64,000 nt of DNA from Pyxidicoccus caerfyrddinensis (lineage in GTDB: Bacteria; Myxococcota; Myxococcia; Myxococcales; Myxococcaceae). How positions within the stretch are numbered: position 1 is the first letter of the stretch; each line of letters starts with the position of its first letter. The translations under genes and the position numbers were made by a program. Shown here piece by piece: positions 47,233 to 55,498 of the stretch. Location of the stretch: assembly GCF_010894405.1 (NCBI RefSeq), contig NZ_JAAIYA010000042.1, positions 1-64,000 on the forward strand. The letters are read 5' to 3'. Below the pieces are notes generated by a model. It ran no database searches, had not been told where the DNA came from, and worked only from the letters and a program-made list of their open reading frames with translations.

Positions 47233-48956
47233 GTGGGGTTCTCCTGCGTGGCGGCTCGCAGCGCGGCACGCAATTCGTCGAGTTGCTGCTGCTGGGACTT
47301 GATGGCCTCGACGAGCGGGGCGACGAGTCGAGCGTAGTTGATGCCCTTCATCCCGTCCGGCCCGTCGTCGATGACCTCGGGGAAGACTTCCTCCACCTCC
47401 TGGGCGATGAGGCCGATTTGCGGGGACTCGTCCCTGGGCGCCACCATCTTGAAGCGTGTCGCGCGCAGCTTCAGGACCTTCTCCAGCGCGCCTTCCAGCG
47501 GGGTGATGTCTCGCTTGAGGCGGAGATCCGAGCCTTCGTATCCACCACTCGAATAGGTCTTGCCGATGACTTCCAGGCGGTCCCAGAGCTTGACGATGCG
47601 GCCGGTGGGGGTCGTGCGGCCCAGGATCATCAGGGCACCGTAGTTGGCGGCGTTCTCGATGGCCGCGTAACCCTGGGTGTTGCCGATGCCGCTGTGGTCG
47701 TGGTCCGTCTTGTTGAAATACAAGCCCGAGTTGGCGGCGTAGAGGTCGCCCTGGACCTGGAGGTTCCTGGTGGCGAACACCGTGCCACCCGTATCGATGT
47801 GCAGCGGGGTCATCACCCAGCCTCTCGCGTCCGAGAGCAGGCGGATCGCGAAGCCACCTCCTCCTTGCGCGGCGAGGTTCCAATTCCTCTGATTCGCCAC
47901 GCCGTACGTGCTGTAGAGGTCGAGCTCGGCCCAGCCTCCCGAGCCGCCCGCCTCGATGCGGGCCAGGAGGCTGGTCGTCGAGGCGATGTGGAGCGCAGCC
48001 TGGGGCGTGGTCGTCCCGATGCCGACGCCACCGCCGCGCTTCAGCACGATGCCGTTCGCCCAGTCCCAGTTCCCATCCGCCTTGTCGGCGGTGATGTGCA
48101 GGAAGTCGCCGGTCCCACTCCGGGAGTGGAGGATGAACCGCTTGTTGGTCGCGTTGCTCCCGAGCAGCAGGTCCTGTTCCGTATGGATGTTGCCCGTGGT
48201 CTTGAGCGTTCCCTTGGGAAGCTGCGCCCACTCTCCGACGGACAGCCCGCCCTCGCCAATGGCCACCATGCCGTAGAGGGCGATGGACTTGTACTCGATG
48301 CTGCTGTTGACGCGCAGCCAGTCGTCGGTGGCATTCGTCTCGAGGATGCGTCTGCCGGTGGCGCTCAACAGCGAGGGCCCACCAATCTTGAGGTCGCCTC
48401 GGACGGTGACCTTGCCATTGCCCCGGGCCTTCAGGCCCAGGTCCTGGTCCGCGTTGGAGCCCGTGGCGTAGAGGGTGTTGTGGGCAATCCCGATTCCCTG
48501 CGTCCCGTTGGTGTGCCGGAACTCGACGCCATCCGACTCGGAGCTGAAGTCACCCGTGACGTACAGCCCCCTCACCGTGGTGGGGTGTGCTCCCGTGCGG
48601 GCCGCCTCCTGGATGTCCAGCTTCGCCCTCGGTGACGTCGCCCCGATGCCCACGTTGCCGGTCACCGTCAGCGCGCCGGAGACAGCACCTCCCGTGACGG
48701 CGAGCTTCTCGGTTCCCAGGCCCGTGAGCCTGTCGAACACGTTGAGGCCCCTCACCGTCAGCAGGGTCGTGGCGTCGACCTGCTTCACCGAGAGCGTGGT
48801 CTCGGGGTCGATGCCGCCGCCGCCCAGCTTCTTGCCGTCATCCCCTCCCAGGTGGGTGTGCGTGCGGAGCGCTTCAATCATCCGCACCTGCACGGTGTTC
48901 CAGTGCTCGGAGAGGATGGGGTCTCCGGGATTGGCCTTGATGTACGGGTCGGTCAT
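47229..48956 (-). CDS. Tail fibre with C-terminal S74 peptidase (intramolecular chaperone)
   Basis: 575 residues. The first 460 are short beta repeats with mid-domain repeats of the type GNVGIGATSPRAKLDI and GGGVGIGTTTPQAALHI, common in fibre shafts. The last 100 residues are an S74 domain: GSDLRLKRDITPLEG with S476 and K481 as the Ser/Lys dyad, IGLIAQEVEEVFPE and a final helix. S74 domains trimerise the fibre and then cleave themselves off. This is the receptor-binding part of the particle. Overlaps both neighbours by 4 bp. Confidence 0.85.
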   Translation of the reverse strand: MTDPYIKANPGDPILSEHWNTVQVRMIEALRTHTHLGGDDGKKLGGGGIDPETTLSVKQVDATTLLTVRGLNVFDRLTGLGTEKLAVTGGAVSGALTVTGNVGIGATSPRAKLDIQEAARTGAHPTTVRGLYVTGDFSSESDGVEFRHTNGTQGIGIAHNTLYATGSNADQDLGLKARGNGKVTVRGDLKIGGPSLLSATGRRILETNATDDWLRVNSSIEYKSIALYGMVAIGEGGLSVGEWAQLPKGTLKTTGNIHTEQDLLLGSNATNKRFILHSRSGTGDFLHITADKADGNWDWANGIVLKRGGGVGIGTTTPQAALHIASTTSLLARIEAGGSGGWAELDLYSTYGVANQRNWNLAAQGGGGFAIRLLSDARGWVMTPLHIDTGGTVFATRNLQVQGDLYAANSGLYFNKTDHDHSGIGNTQGYAAIENAANYGALMILGRTTPTGRIVKLWDRLEVIGKTYSSGGYEGSDLRLKRDITPLEGALEKVLKLRATRFKMVAPRDESPQIGLIAQEVEEVFPEVIDDGPDGMKGINYARLVAPLVEAIKSQQQQLDELRAALRAATQENPT

Positions 48957-50341
48957 TTCTTGAACCTCGAGGTTTCGAAGCGGGTGCCGTCGAAGACACC
49001 GGACCAGGAGAGCCGGTCATCGGGCTCGGGGAGCTGCTCCTCGAACTTGATGGCCTGCCCGAAAGACGTCAGCGCGTCCTTGACGCTGGGAGGCTCCGCG
49101 AAGGTGGTGGTGAGCGCCATGCGGTGCGGGCTCTCGTCCACGGAGACCTCTTCGGGTGGCAGCGTCAGCATGAACTCGATGCGCGCGCGGACTCCCGAGG
49201 CCCGGCCGTAGTTCAGCGTGGCCGTCAGCTCCCGGACCAGGTCGGGCAGGCCCCTGGCCTGGGGGGGGACGTAGTCCACCGGGATGCGCAGGACGAAGGT
49301 GGCGGGGGTGACCTCCGTCCACCGGAACTGGATGTCGATGCGCGGTGACTGCTTGGGCTCCAGCGCCAGCTCCAGGGCCTTCTGCCGGGCCTGCTCCAGC
49401 TCCGGATTCCGCCCGGCCGGCAGATAGTTCTGCAGCTCCTTCTTGCTCAGCGTGCCGTGGCTCCAGTGGTTCTCACCGGGTGCGAGCTCCGGCAGCCCCT
49501 GGTCCTGGTTGAACACCGAGAAGCGCGCCGCGTCCGTGTCGAAGCGGAACGGCTGGTTCTCGTCGTCGAAGCGCGTGGGATGCGCGAGGAGCACCGGCTC
49601 CTTCGCCGGGCTGCCGTCAATCAGGGGGACGCGTTGGTGACGCAGCGTGAGCGTCTTGCCCCGGGGCACCCTCCCCAGGAAGAGCACGTCCAGCCCGGAC
49701 TCGTGGTGGTGCAGGATGGGAATGGAGATGTCCGCATCCCCGGGCGCGGTCAGGGAGACCTCCGGGCGGGCCGGGTCCAGGCCCTGGTTGACGGTGAGGA
49801 GCCGCTGGTCGGCGGGCATGCCCTGGAAGCGCGCCAACGCGGGGGTTGGCGGGTTGTCGTCGAGCTCGACGTGGAGCCTCCGCGTGCCCGGAGTGCCATC
49901 CGCGTTGGCGGGCCCGGGGACGGTGAAGAGGCCCACGGCCGTGTCTCCCTTCCAGGAGAGCTCCGGCGGTTGCTCGGCCCTGTACACCATCGACACCAGC
50001 CGCAGGAGGGCCGGGGCGGTGTTCATCCCCGTGCGGTGCAGCTCCACGAGCGAGGCGAGCCGCTGGCGGAAGTAGACGTCGTCCTCGTCCGGGCCGGGCT
50101 GGAGCCCGTAGAGCGCGCCCAGCTGGCCCAGCTCGGAGCCCGCCTTCGTGGCGAGCGAGTCGTCCGCCCGGAAGCCCTGGGCGAGCGTGTACCAGCGCGA
50201 GCGCATGAGGCGGGTGATGCCGCCCTCCATCACGCCCAGCTCCTGGGCGATGACGTCGAAGAGGAGGGTGATCTTCCCGCCGCTCTGGAGGAGCGGGGGG
50301 AGGTACCCCACCATGCGGCGTGCGCGCTGGACCGGGTTCAT
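48953..50341 (-). CDS. Tail/baseplate protein, gpI-like position
   Basis: 462 residues, no signal. N-terminus MVGYLPPLLQSGGKIT with a following helical region (about 20-110: GELGVMEGGITRLMRSRWYT type, GSELGQLGALYGLQPG, RQRLASLVELHRTG) resembles phage tail protein I/gp48-like N-termini; the rest is beta-rich with DADISIPILHHHESGLDVLF, and ends with a helical, VDESPHRM-containing domain. In Mu- and P2-like tails the gene after gpJ is gpI, which fits the order here. Sequence similarity is weak, so gpI is an assignment by position plus N-terminus. Confidence 0.6.
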   Translation of the reverse strand: MNPVQRARRMVGYLPPLLQSGGKITLLFDVIAQELGVMEGGITRLMRSRWYTLAQGFRADDSLATKAGSELGQLGALYGLQPGPDEDDVYFRQRLASLVELHRTGMNTAPALLRLVSMVYRAEQPPELSWKGDTAVGLFTVPGPANADGTPGTRRLHVELDDNPPTPALARFQGMPADQRLLTVNQGLDPARPEVSLTAPGDADISIPILHHHESGLDVLFLGRVPRGKTLTLRHQRVPLIDGSPAKEPVLLAHPTRFDDENQPFRFDTDAARFSVFNQDQGLPELAPGENHWSHGTLSKKELQNYLPAGRNPELEQARQKALELALEPKQSPRIDIQFRWTEVTPATFVLRIPVDYVPPQARGLPDLVRELTATLNYGRASGVRARIEFMLTLPPEEVSVDESPHRMALTTTFAEPPSVKDALTSFGQAIKFEEQLPEPDDRLSWSGVFDGTRFETSRFKK

Positions 50342-51858
50342 CCGAGCCCCACCAGTTCCACGTTACCGAGCGCCAGCTGCACGCCGAGGGGCACGGGGCG
50401 GGTGGACAGGGTGCCGGTCTTCTCCAGGGAGAGGGAGAGCCCGCTGTCCGTGGTGAGCGTCGCGGACAGCAACTCCTGGACGCCGGACTCCTTGCTCAGC
50501 GTCGCGCGGAGCGCATCCCAGAGGACCTCCGCCTGGGGCTTCTTCGTCGCCTGCGCATCCGCGGTGATGCGTGCCGAGTACACCTCCACCGCGCCGCGGA
50601 GCGACTGGCGCACCTGCTCGGGCGTGCGCCGGTCCGAGTTCGGGAGCGACACGACCAGCTCCAGGCGGTAGACGAGCGCTCGCGAGCGGGAGATGTCGGG
50701 CGGCATCTTCACGAGGTCGAGCGTCGGCTTCTCGTCGGGCTTGAACTTCCAGTCGGGCCCGAGCTCCCGGCGCGGCCCATCCACGAGCACCTTGCGCTGG
50801 GCGTCCCAGACGTAGGTGCGCACGGTGATGTCGCTGACGTGGCGCACGGCCGGGTTGGAGAAGAGGACGGCCTCGAGCTTGCGGCGGCTCAGCAGCTCCC
50901 CCGCGGGCACGCTCTCGACGAAGGTGGACAGGGCCTGCTGGAGCTCGCGGCGGAGCCGGTCGAACGCGGCCTCGTCGAGGTCCGGGTCCACGGGCTCCAC
51001 CTTGAAGCCGGGCCGCAGATAGAGGGTGCGCGCGTAGCTGAGCCGGACGCGGATGCCGGCGGCCTTGGAGTCGCGGATGGCCTGCTCCACCTGCTGCACG
51101 GCGTCCGGCTGATGCTCGAAGTCCGGGTCTCCCACCAGCACCTCGATGACCCCCGGAGGCGCGTCCGGGGGCTCGCGCACGGTGACTTGCTGAACGCCCT
51201 GCTGGCGCACGGCGGCGGCGATGGCCTCGAGCGTGCCCATCTCCCCATCCCGCAGGGCGGTGCGGGCCCGGGCGCGCAGGCTCGCGTCCGTCTCCTCCTG
51301 GCCGGTGCGGCGGATGGGGGCCCGGTTGGTGACGGCCTCGATGCCGAGCACGGGGCGGGGCATCACGTTGAGCTTGCCGGGGTCGATGGTGGGGGGCGCC
51401 TTCTTGGAGGCGTCCGAGTCGTCCTGCACCTCCTGCATGGGGACGACGACCCGGGTCTCCCCCCGGCGGAGCACCGCGTCCTCCATCGTCTCGAAGAGGG
51501 GCAGAGGCTCGTTCTCCGCGAGCACGCCCGTCACCTGTCGACCCGCGGGGATGCCGATGTCCTCCGGGGCGGGCGAGTTGCGGCTGAACTCCACGTCGCC
51601 GGTGAGCCGGCCCGCCCGGGCGCGCGAGATGCCCAGCACGGCCACCACGTTGTCCAGCGCCGCGCCCTCGGCCGTGTCGAGGTAGCCCGAGCGGTGCGCC
51701 AGCTCGAGCATGGCGTAGAAGGTGGCCATCTCCCGGCCGTAGGACTCCGCCAGCGTGCGGGCCATGCTGCCCGCGTTCTTGTCGATGCCCGGCCCGAGGT
51801 TCCCGAGCAGCCGGTCGACAATGGCGCTGAAGGAGGTGTCGAGCGGCGTGAGGCTCAA
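50338..51858 (-). CDS. Baseplate wedge protein, gpJ / gp47 / gp6 family
   Basis: 506 residues, TTG start in a TTGA overlap. The middle and C-terminal parts are a good baseplate J: YGREMATFYAMLELAHRSGYLDTAEG, ISRARAGRLTG, EETDASLRARARTALR and DLDEAAFDRLRRELQQALST, and PAGELLSRRKLEAVLFSNPAV. In contractile tails this wedge links hub and sheath. It has the family size and is coupled to both neighbours. Confidence 0.85.
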   Translation of the reverse strand: MSLTPLDTSFSAIVDRLLGNLGPGIDKNAGSMARTLAESYGREMATFYAMLELAHRSGYLDTAEGAALDNVVAVLGISRARAGRLTGDVEFSRNSPAPEDIGIPAGRQVTGVLAENEPLPLFETMEDAVLRRGETRVVVPMQEVQDDSDASKKAPPTIDPGKLNVMPRPVLGIEAVTNRAPIRRTGQEETDASLRARARTALRDGEMGTLEAIAAAVRQQGVQQVTVREPPDAPPGVIEVLVGDPDFEHQPDAVQQVEQAIRDSKAAGIRVRLSYARTLYLRPGFKVEPVDPDLDEAAFDRLRRELQQALSTFVESVPAGELLSRRKLEAVLFSNPAVRHVSDITVRTYVWDAQRKVLVDGPRRELGPDWKFKPDEKPTLDLVKMPPDISRSRALVYRLELVVSLPNSDRRTPEQVRQSLRGAVEVYSARITADAQATKKPQAEVLWDALRATLSKESGVQELLSATLTTDSGLSLSLEKTGTLSTRPVPLGVQLALGNVELVGLG

Positions 51859-52337
51859 AAGGAGATCTCCCAGCTCAGCGTCATGACCATGTTCGCTCCC
51901 CGGTTGACCGGGGGGAACTGCACGCGGTTGAAGAGGATCTTCTCGGTGCCCACGGTGATCTGGATGCCCGCCTCGGTCAGCGGCTGCACGGTGCCCGCCG
52001 GGGGCGCGGCGAGGGTGGCCGACACCGTGCCCTGGACGACCGTGACGTTCGCGCGCGAGACGAGCGCCACGTCGGGGTCGCGGTCCTCCGCCTGCTCGGC
52101 GATGGGCGCCTTCAGCGCGGTGTCCGCCACGTTGGCGGGCTCCGTACCGGTGCCCACCACGATGGCCCAGCTCGTGGGCAGGGCGTTCTTCTTCCCCAGC
52201 AGCAGGTCCGCCAGCAGCTGCTTGCCGCGGGTGGTGATGAGGTTGTGGTGCTGGTACCGCTCCACGAGCGCTCCGCTCATGTCGCGGAGCTCGATGGTCA
52301 GCACCCCTTTCAAGCCCGGCTTCTCACTGAGGTCCAT
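51855..52337 (-). CDS. Tail-cluster protein of unknown function between gpW- and gpJ-like genes
   Basis: 160 residues, mixed beta with an N-terminal segment KGVLTIELRDMSGALVERYQ and HNLITTRGKQLLADLLLG. The last part (GIQITVGTEKILFNRVQFPP) is beta. A pattern such as NLITTRGKQLLADLLLG is seen in small phage fibre-network and baseplate proteins, but I do not place it. It overlaps gpJ by 4 bp and follows gpW by 58 bp, the only larger gap in this half of the cluster. Confidence 0.5.
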   Translation of the reverse strand: MDLSEKPGLKGVLTIELRDMSGALVERYQHHNLITTRGKQLLADLLLGKKNALPTSWAIVVGTGTEPANVADTALKAPIAEQAEDRDPDVALVSRANVTVVQGTVSATLAAPPAGTVQPLTEAGIQITVGTEKILFNRVQFPPVNRGANMVMTLSWEISF

Positions 52338-52395
52338 GGTGCTCTCCCGAAATCGTGTCGTGTGCTGCGAACCCGCTCATTGACCGCCGCGCGTC

Positions 52396-52809
52396 TCACC
52401 CCAGGTCGAGAGCCAGCCCGAGCTCCACCTCGTCTCCCGTGGTGGCGAGGATGCTGGCCCGGACATCCACCGCGCCGGGCAGGTCGGGACGGGCGCTGAC
52501 CGTCAGGCTCGTCACGTCCTCGACGCGGGGGTCTTCCTTGAGGGCCTGACGCACGTAGCGGCGCAGCAGGTCCAGGTTCTGGCGGTCCAACGGCTCGCCG
52601 ATGAGCTCCGCCACCTTGCTGCCGTAGCGCACATGGCCGAGCTGCTCCAGGTGCCCCCGGTAGATCATCAGCCGCAGCGTGAGGGCCTGGATGAGGTTGT
52701 CCTTGCCACTCACCGTTTTGGCGCCGCCCGCGTCGGTGGACCAGTCGAGGTCCACCTCGCCGGTGTCCTTGAAGGCGAGCCGGAGGTCCGTCTTCAGCTC
52801 GTCGGCCAT
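52396..52809 (-). CDS. Baseplate protein, gpW / gp25 (lysozyme-like wedge) family
   Basis: 137 residues. The core HVRYGSKVAELIGEPLDRQNL, then LLRRYVRQALKEDPRVEDV, followed by a beta strand, is the gpW/gp25 pattern, in which RYGSKL..L.GE and EP...L are typical. This wedge protein is conserved in phages, eCIS and type VI secretion (TssE). A 1-base TAATG overlap links it to the triplicated-repeat gene upstream. Confidence 0.8.
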   Translation of the reverse strand: MADELKTDLRLAFKDTGEVDLDWSTDAGGAKTVSGKDNLIQALTLRLMIYRGHLEQLGHVRYGSKVAELIGEPLDRQNLDLLRRYVRQALKEDPRVEDVTSLTVSARPDLPGAVDVRASILATTGDEVELGLALDLG

Positions 52810-53459
52810 TACATCAACCTCCCGGGCCCGGCGGTGGCCCCGGGCGAGGAGGGAATGCCCGGGGTGACCTTGAGCCGCGACATCATCTGGGTGAGCGCGT
52901 TGGAGAGCGTCTCGGCCATGGCGCCGGCCAGGTCCGGGATGTTCTCTCCGCGCAAGCCCTCGGCCTGGAGGAAGCCCAGGACGAGGGGTTGGAGCATGGG
53001 CTTGGCGGGAGCTGCTCCCACCAGTGAGCCGGGGGAGGACGTGGCGAAGCCCGCGATGGCCATGCCCGGCGCGACCTGTACCTGGAGGCAGAAGAGCGTG
53101 AGGGCCTGCGCGATGGACTGGGCGATGGCCTTGGCCAGCGCGGGCTTCTGCTCGCCGTTGAGCTTGTTGGAGGACAGCGCCCCCAGGGCGATGGGCTCCA
53201 GCTGCGAGGCACCCGGGCCACCGGCCGGTGGGGGCAGCAGCATGCCCGGTCCCGCCGTGCTTCCCGAGCCGGGAGGAGGAGGCGCCGCCGCGGGGATTCC
53301 GGGGGCCACCATGGCCATGGACACGAAGAGGGTGAAGGCCTGTCCGCAGACCTGCCCCAGGGCCTTGGCGAGGTCGGGCGCATTCTCCCCCCGCAGGCCC
53401 GACGACTGGAGGGCGCTGCTGGCGAGGTTCTCGATTTCGGATGCGCTCGGAGCCGGCAT
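52809..53459 (-). CDS. Protein of three tandem helical repeats, unknown, beside the spike gene
   Basis: 216 residues made of three copies of one about 46-residue unit: residues 12-57, 90-135 and 159-204. Each has the shape: helix, L-x-G-E-x-x-P-[DA]-L-A, helix ending A-[FL]-T-[LQ], and V-x-P-G-[IM]. Pro/Gly-rich linkers (about 58-88, 136-158 and 205-216) join them. I know no family with this plan. It lies 3 bp after the spike gene and next to gpW, so a role in the baseplate centre is likely; a threefold repeat would match the trimeric spike. See findings. Confidence 0.65.
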   Translation of the reverse strand: MPAPSASEIENLASSALQSSGLRGENAPDLAKALGQVCGQAFTLFVSMAMVAPGIPAAAPPPPGSGSTAGPGMLLPPPAGGPGASQLEPIALGALSSNKLNGEQKPALAKAIAQSIAQALTLFCLQVQVAPGMAIAGFATSSPGSLVGAAPAKPMLQPLVLGFLQAEGLRGENIPDLAGAMAETLSNALTQMMSRLKVTPGIPSSPGATAGPGRLM

Positions 53460-53462
53460 GGG

Positions 53463-54098
53463 TCAACCCTTGGCCTTCACCTTCTGCGAGCCCTTGAGCG
53501 GAGCCCCGGTGAAGTAGCACTTGTGGCTTCCCTCGGTGATGACTCCGGTGCCTCCCGTGCCCAGGTCGATGTTGCCCGAGGCGTCCACCGTGGCGTCCTT
53601 GCACTTGAGCTGCACGTTGCCGTCGACCTCGATGCTCAGGTCCTTCTTGCCGACGATGGAGATGGTGTCGTCCTGCTTCACCGTCACCACCGTCTCGCCG
53701 GCGGTGATGACCACCGACTGGTCCTTGTCGATGGCGATGGACGTCTTCCCGCCGGGAGGGGAGACGACGCGCCACTCGTCCTCGGCGTGCTCGGGCGGGT
53801 TGGTTTCATCCGAGTAGAGCCGTCCCACCACGATGGGGCGGTTGGAGTCGCCCCCGACGTAGGAGATGAGGACCAGGTCGCCCACGCGCGGCGCGCTCAC
53901 CATGCCCACGTGCGGGGTGGTGATGGGCACGCGCCGCAGCTCCAGTCCCCCCTCGCGCAGCTTCACGTTGCACTCGTGGTTGTGCGCGTCTCCCTCGGCA
54001 TGGGGGAAGGTGCTCGTCACCACGCCGATGTCGCCCAGGCGCAGCGAGGCGAGCTCGTCGCGGATGATGGCCCGCATCACGGCCATGAGGTCGCTCAT
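53463..54098 (-). CDS. Tail spike, gpV / baseplate assembly protein V family
   Basis: 211 residues. N-terminal OB-fold part (PHVGMVSAPRVGDLVLISYVGGDSNRPIVVGRLY, quoted as PRVGDLVLISYVGGD and RPIVVGRLYSDE) followed by beta repeats (TAGETVVTVKQDDTISIVG, DLSIEVDGNVQLKC) and a C-terminal SHKCYFTGAPLKGSQKV, typical of short phage spikes. It forms the trimeric needle that pierces the target membrane. Unlike eCIS and T6SS, hub and spike are separate genes here, as in Mu and P2. Overlaps the upstream helical gene by 4 bp. Confidence 0.85.
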   Translation of the reverse strand: MSDLMAVMRAIIRDELASLRLGDIGVVTSTFPHAEGDAHNHECNVKLREGGLELRRVPITTPHVGMVSAPRVGDLVLISYVGGDSNRPIVVGRLYSDETNPPEHAEDEWRVVSPPGGKTSIAIDKDQSVVITAGETVVTVKQDDTISIVGKKDLSIEVDGNVQLKCKDATVDASGNIDLGTGGTGVITEGSHKCYFTGAPLKGSQKVKAKG

Positions 54099-54616
54099 GA
54101 GGTTGCTCCCGCCAGGACGGGCTTGGGCGCGGGCTTCGCCACGAGGCGCTGCTCGTACGACTTCAGCGTGGCCGCGAAGTCCACGACGGACTGTCGCAAC
54201 CCGGCCAGCGCCTCTGGCGGCAGCAGCCCCTTCAAGATGGCCTCCGCGCCCTTGCGGACCTTGTTCATGACCTCGAGCATGGACCGGGCCGCCTTGGTCA
54301 GAGGGGCGAGTGCATCGAGGCCGGCCTGCCGCAGGTCGTCCTCGGAGGTCGTCGCAAGGCCCTGGACCTGTTCCAGCGTGGGGTCCAACGACTCCAGCAG
54401 CTTCGGGATGGCCGCCACCTTCTCCAGCTTGGCGATCCACTCGACGAGCTTGCCCAGCACCGTGCCGAGTGCCTGCAGGCCCACCTTCACCGGCCCGCCA
54501 ATGCCGAGCTGCCGTACCAGGTCCACCAGGGCCTCGACGGTCTGGGTCTTGAACAGCTCGTCCAGCGCTTGGATGAGCCGGGAGATGGCGTTGACGATGT
54601 CGCTCGCGTTGCTCAT
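54095..54616 (-). CDS. Amphipathic helical protein between hub and spike genes, unknown
   Basis: 173 residues, almost all helix, without a signal peptide. Heptad-like hydrophobic runs: IVNAISRLIQALDELF, VEALVDLVRQLGIGG, LGTVLGKLVEWIAKLEKV, IPKLLESLDPTLEQVQ, ARSMLEVMNKVRKGAEAILK. The pattern resembles the C-terminal half of the protein encoded upstream and the first gene of the cluster. It may fill the tube, help assembly, or act on target membranes; none of these can be shown from sequence. It shares one base with the upstream gene's stop and overlaps the spike gene by 4 bp. Confidence 0.55.
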   Translation of the reverse strand: MSNASDIVNAISRLIQALDELFKTQTVEALVDLVRQLGIGGPVKVGLQALGTVLGKLVEWIAKLEKVAAIPKLLESLDPTLEQVQGLATTSEDDLRQAGLDALAPLTKAARSMLEVMNKVRKGAEAILKGLLPPEALAGLRQSVVDFAATLKSYEQRLVAKPAPKPVLAGATS

Positions 54617-55497
54617 CACTTCACCCCGAGGTCCTGAAAGGGGGCCATCACGTCGAAGTCCTGGATCTGCATCCCCAGTGCCTGTGCCTCGTCCACCACG
54701 CGCTTCAGCTTGGCGAGGAAATCGCTCGCCCCGGCGATGCCCTTCACGATGCTGAGCGCCGCGCCCAGGTCGATTCCGGTCAGCGACTCGAGCACGTTGA
54801 TGCCCTCGGTAGCGAGCTTCTCGATGAACGACCCCAGGTTGCCGCCGTTCTGCAGGGTCTCGAGGAAGTCGCCGATGATTTGCGGATTCACCTTGCCCAG
54901 CGCGCCGAGCAGGGAGCCGAAGCTCTTGCCGCTCAGCGTGCCCTGGCTCTTGGCGACGACGGAGCCGAGCTCGCCCGCGCTCAGGTGTCCGAGCAGTCCG
55001 GGGTTCTTGTCGACGGCGGACATCAACGAGTCGGGGTTCTGCAGCACTCCGGCGGCATCCACGGCGCCCGCGGCCCACGCCCCGGCATCGTCGGCCACGG
55101 CATCGTTCACGGCGGCGACGCCCGCGTCGGCGGGCTGGGGCGGCTCCTGATGCTCGCGGACCTTCAGGTAGAAGCTGAACCGGTTCTGGTGACCGGCGAG
55201 CTGCTTCACCTGGAAGTCGGCGATGATGACCTCGGTGAGGTCGGCCCCGGCGATGGCGTCCGCGGCGAACGACATCGGCTGGGCCTTCATCTGCGCCTGG
55301 CGCAGCTCCTCGAGGGCGGCCTGCGTGTCCTCGCCCAGGAGGATGCCCTCCATCACCACCGTGACGGGCTCGCGGCCGAGGTCCTGGAAGACGCTGCCGG
55401 ACTGACCCGGGACTCGCTGCTGCACGAGGTTGCGGGCGTCCTCGGTGTAGATGTTCGTCAGCCCGACGAGCTCTATCTTGCCGATGCGTACGGGCAT
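54616..55497 (-). CDS. Hub-associated protein: gpU/DNA-circulation-like N-domain plus helical C-domain
   Basis: 293 residues. Residues 1-115 are beta-rich with VGLTNIYTEDARNLVQQ, GREPVTVVMEGILLGED and NRFSFYLKVREH, which resemble the N-terminal domain of phage DNA-circularisation / tail U-type proteins found beside hub genes. Residues about 150-293 are helical and amphipathic (DSLMSAVDKNPGLLGHLS, GDFLETLQNGGNLGSFIEKL, SDFLAKLKRVVDEAQALG), like the next gene. The fusion of a baseplate domain to this helical part is unusual. Confidence 0.6.
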   Translation of the reverse strand: MPVRIGKIELVGLTNIYTEDARNLVQQRVPGQSGSVFQDLGREPVTVVMEGILLGEDTQAALEELRQAQMKAQPMSFAADAIAGADLTEVIIADFQVKQLAGHQNRFSFYLKVREHQEPPQPADAGVAAVNDAVADDAGAWAAGAVDAAGVLQNPDSLMSAVDKNPGLLGHLSAGELGSVVAKSQGTLSGKSFGSLLGALGKVNPQIIGDFLETLQNGGNLGSFIEKLATEGINVLESLTGIDLGAALSIVKGIAGASDFLAKLKRVVDEAQALGMQIQDFDVMAPFQDLGVK

Positions 55498-55498
55498 C

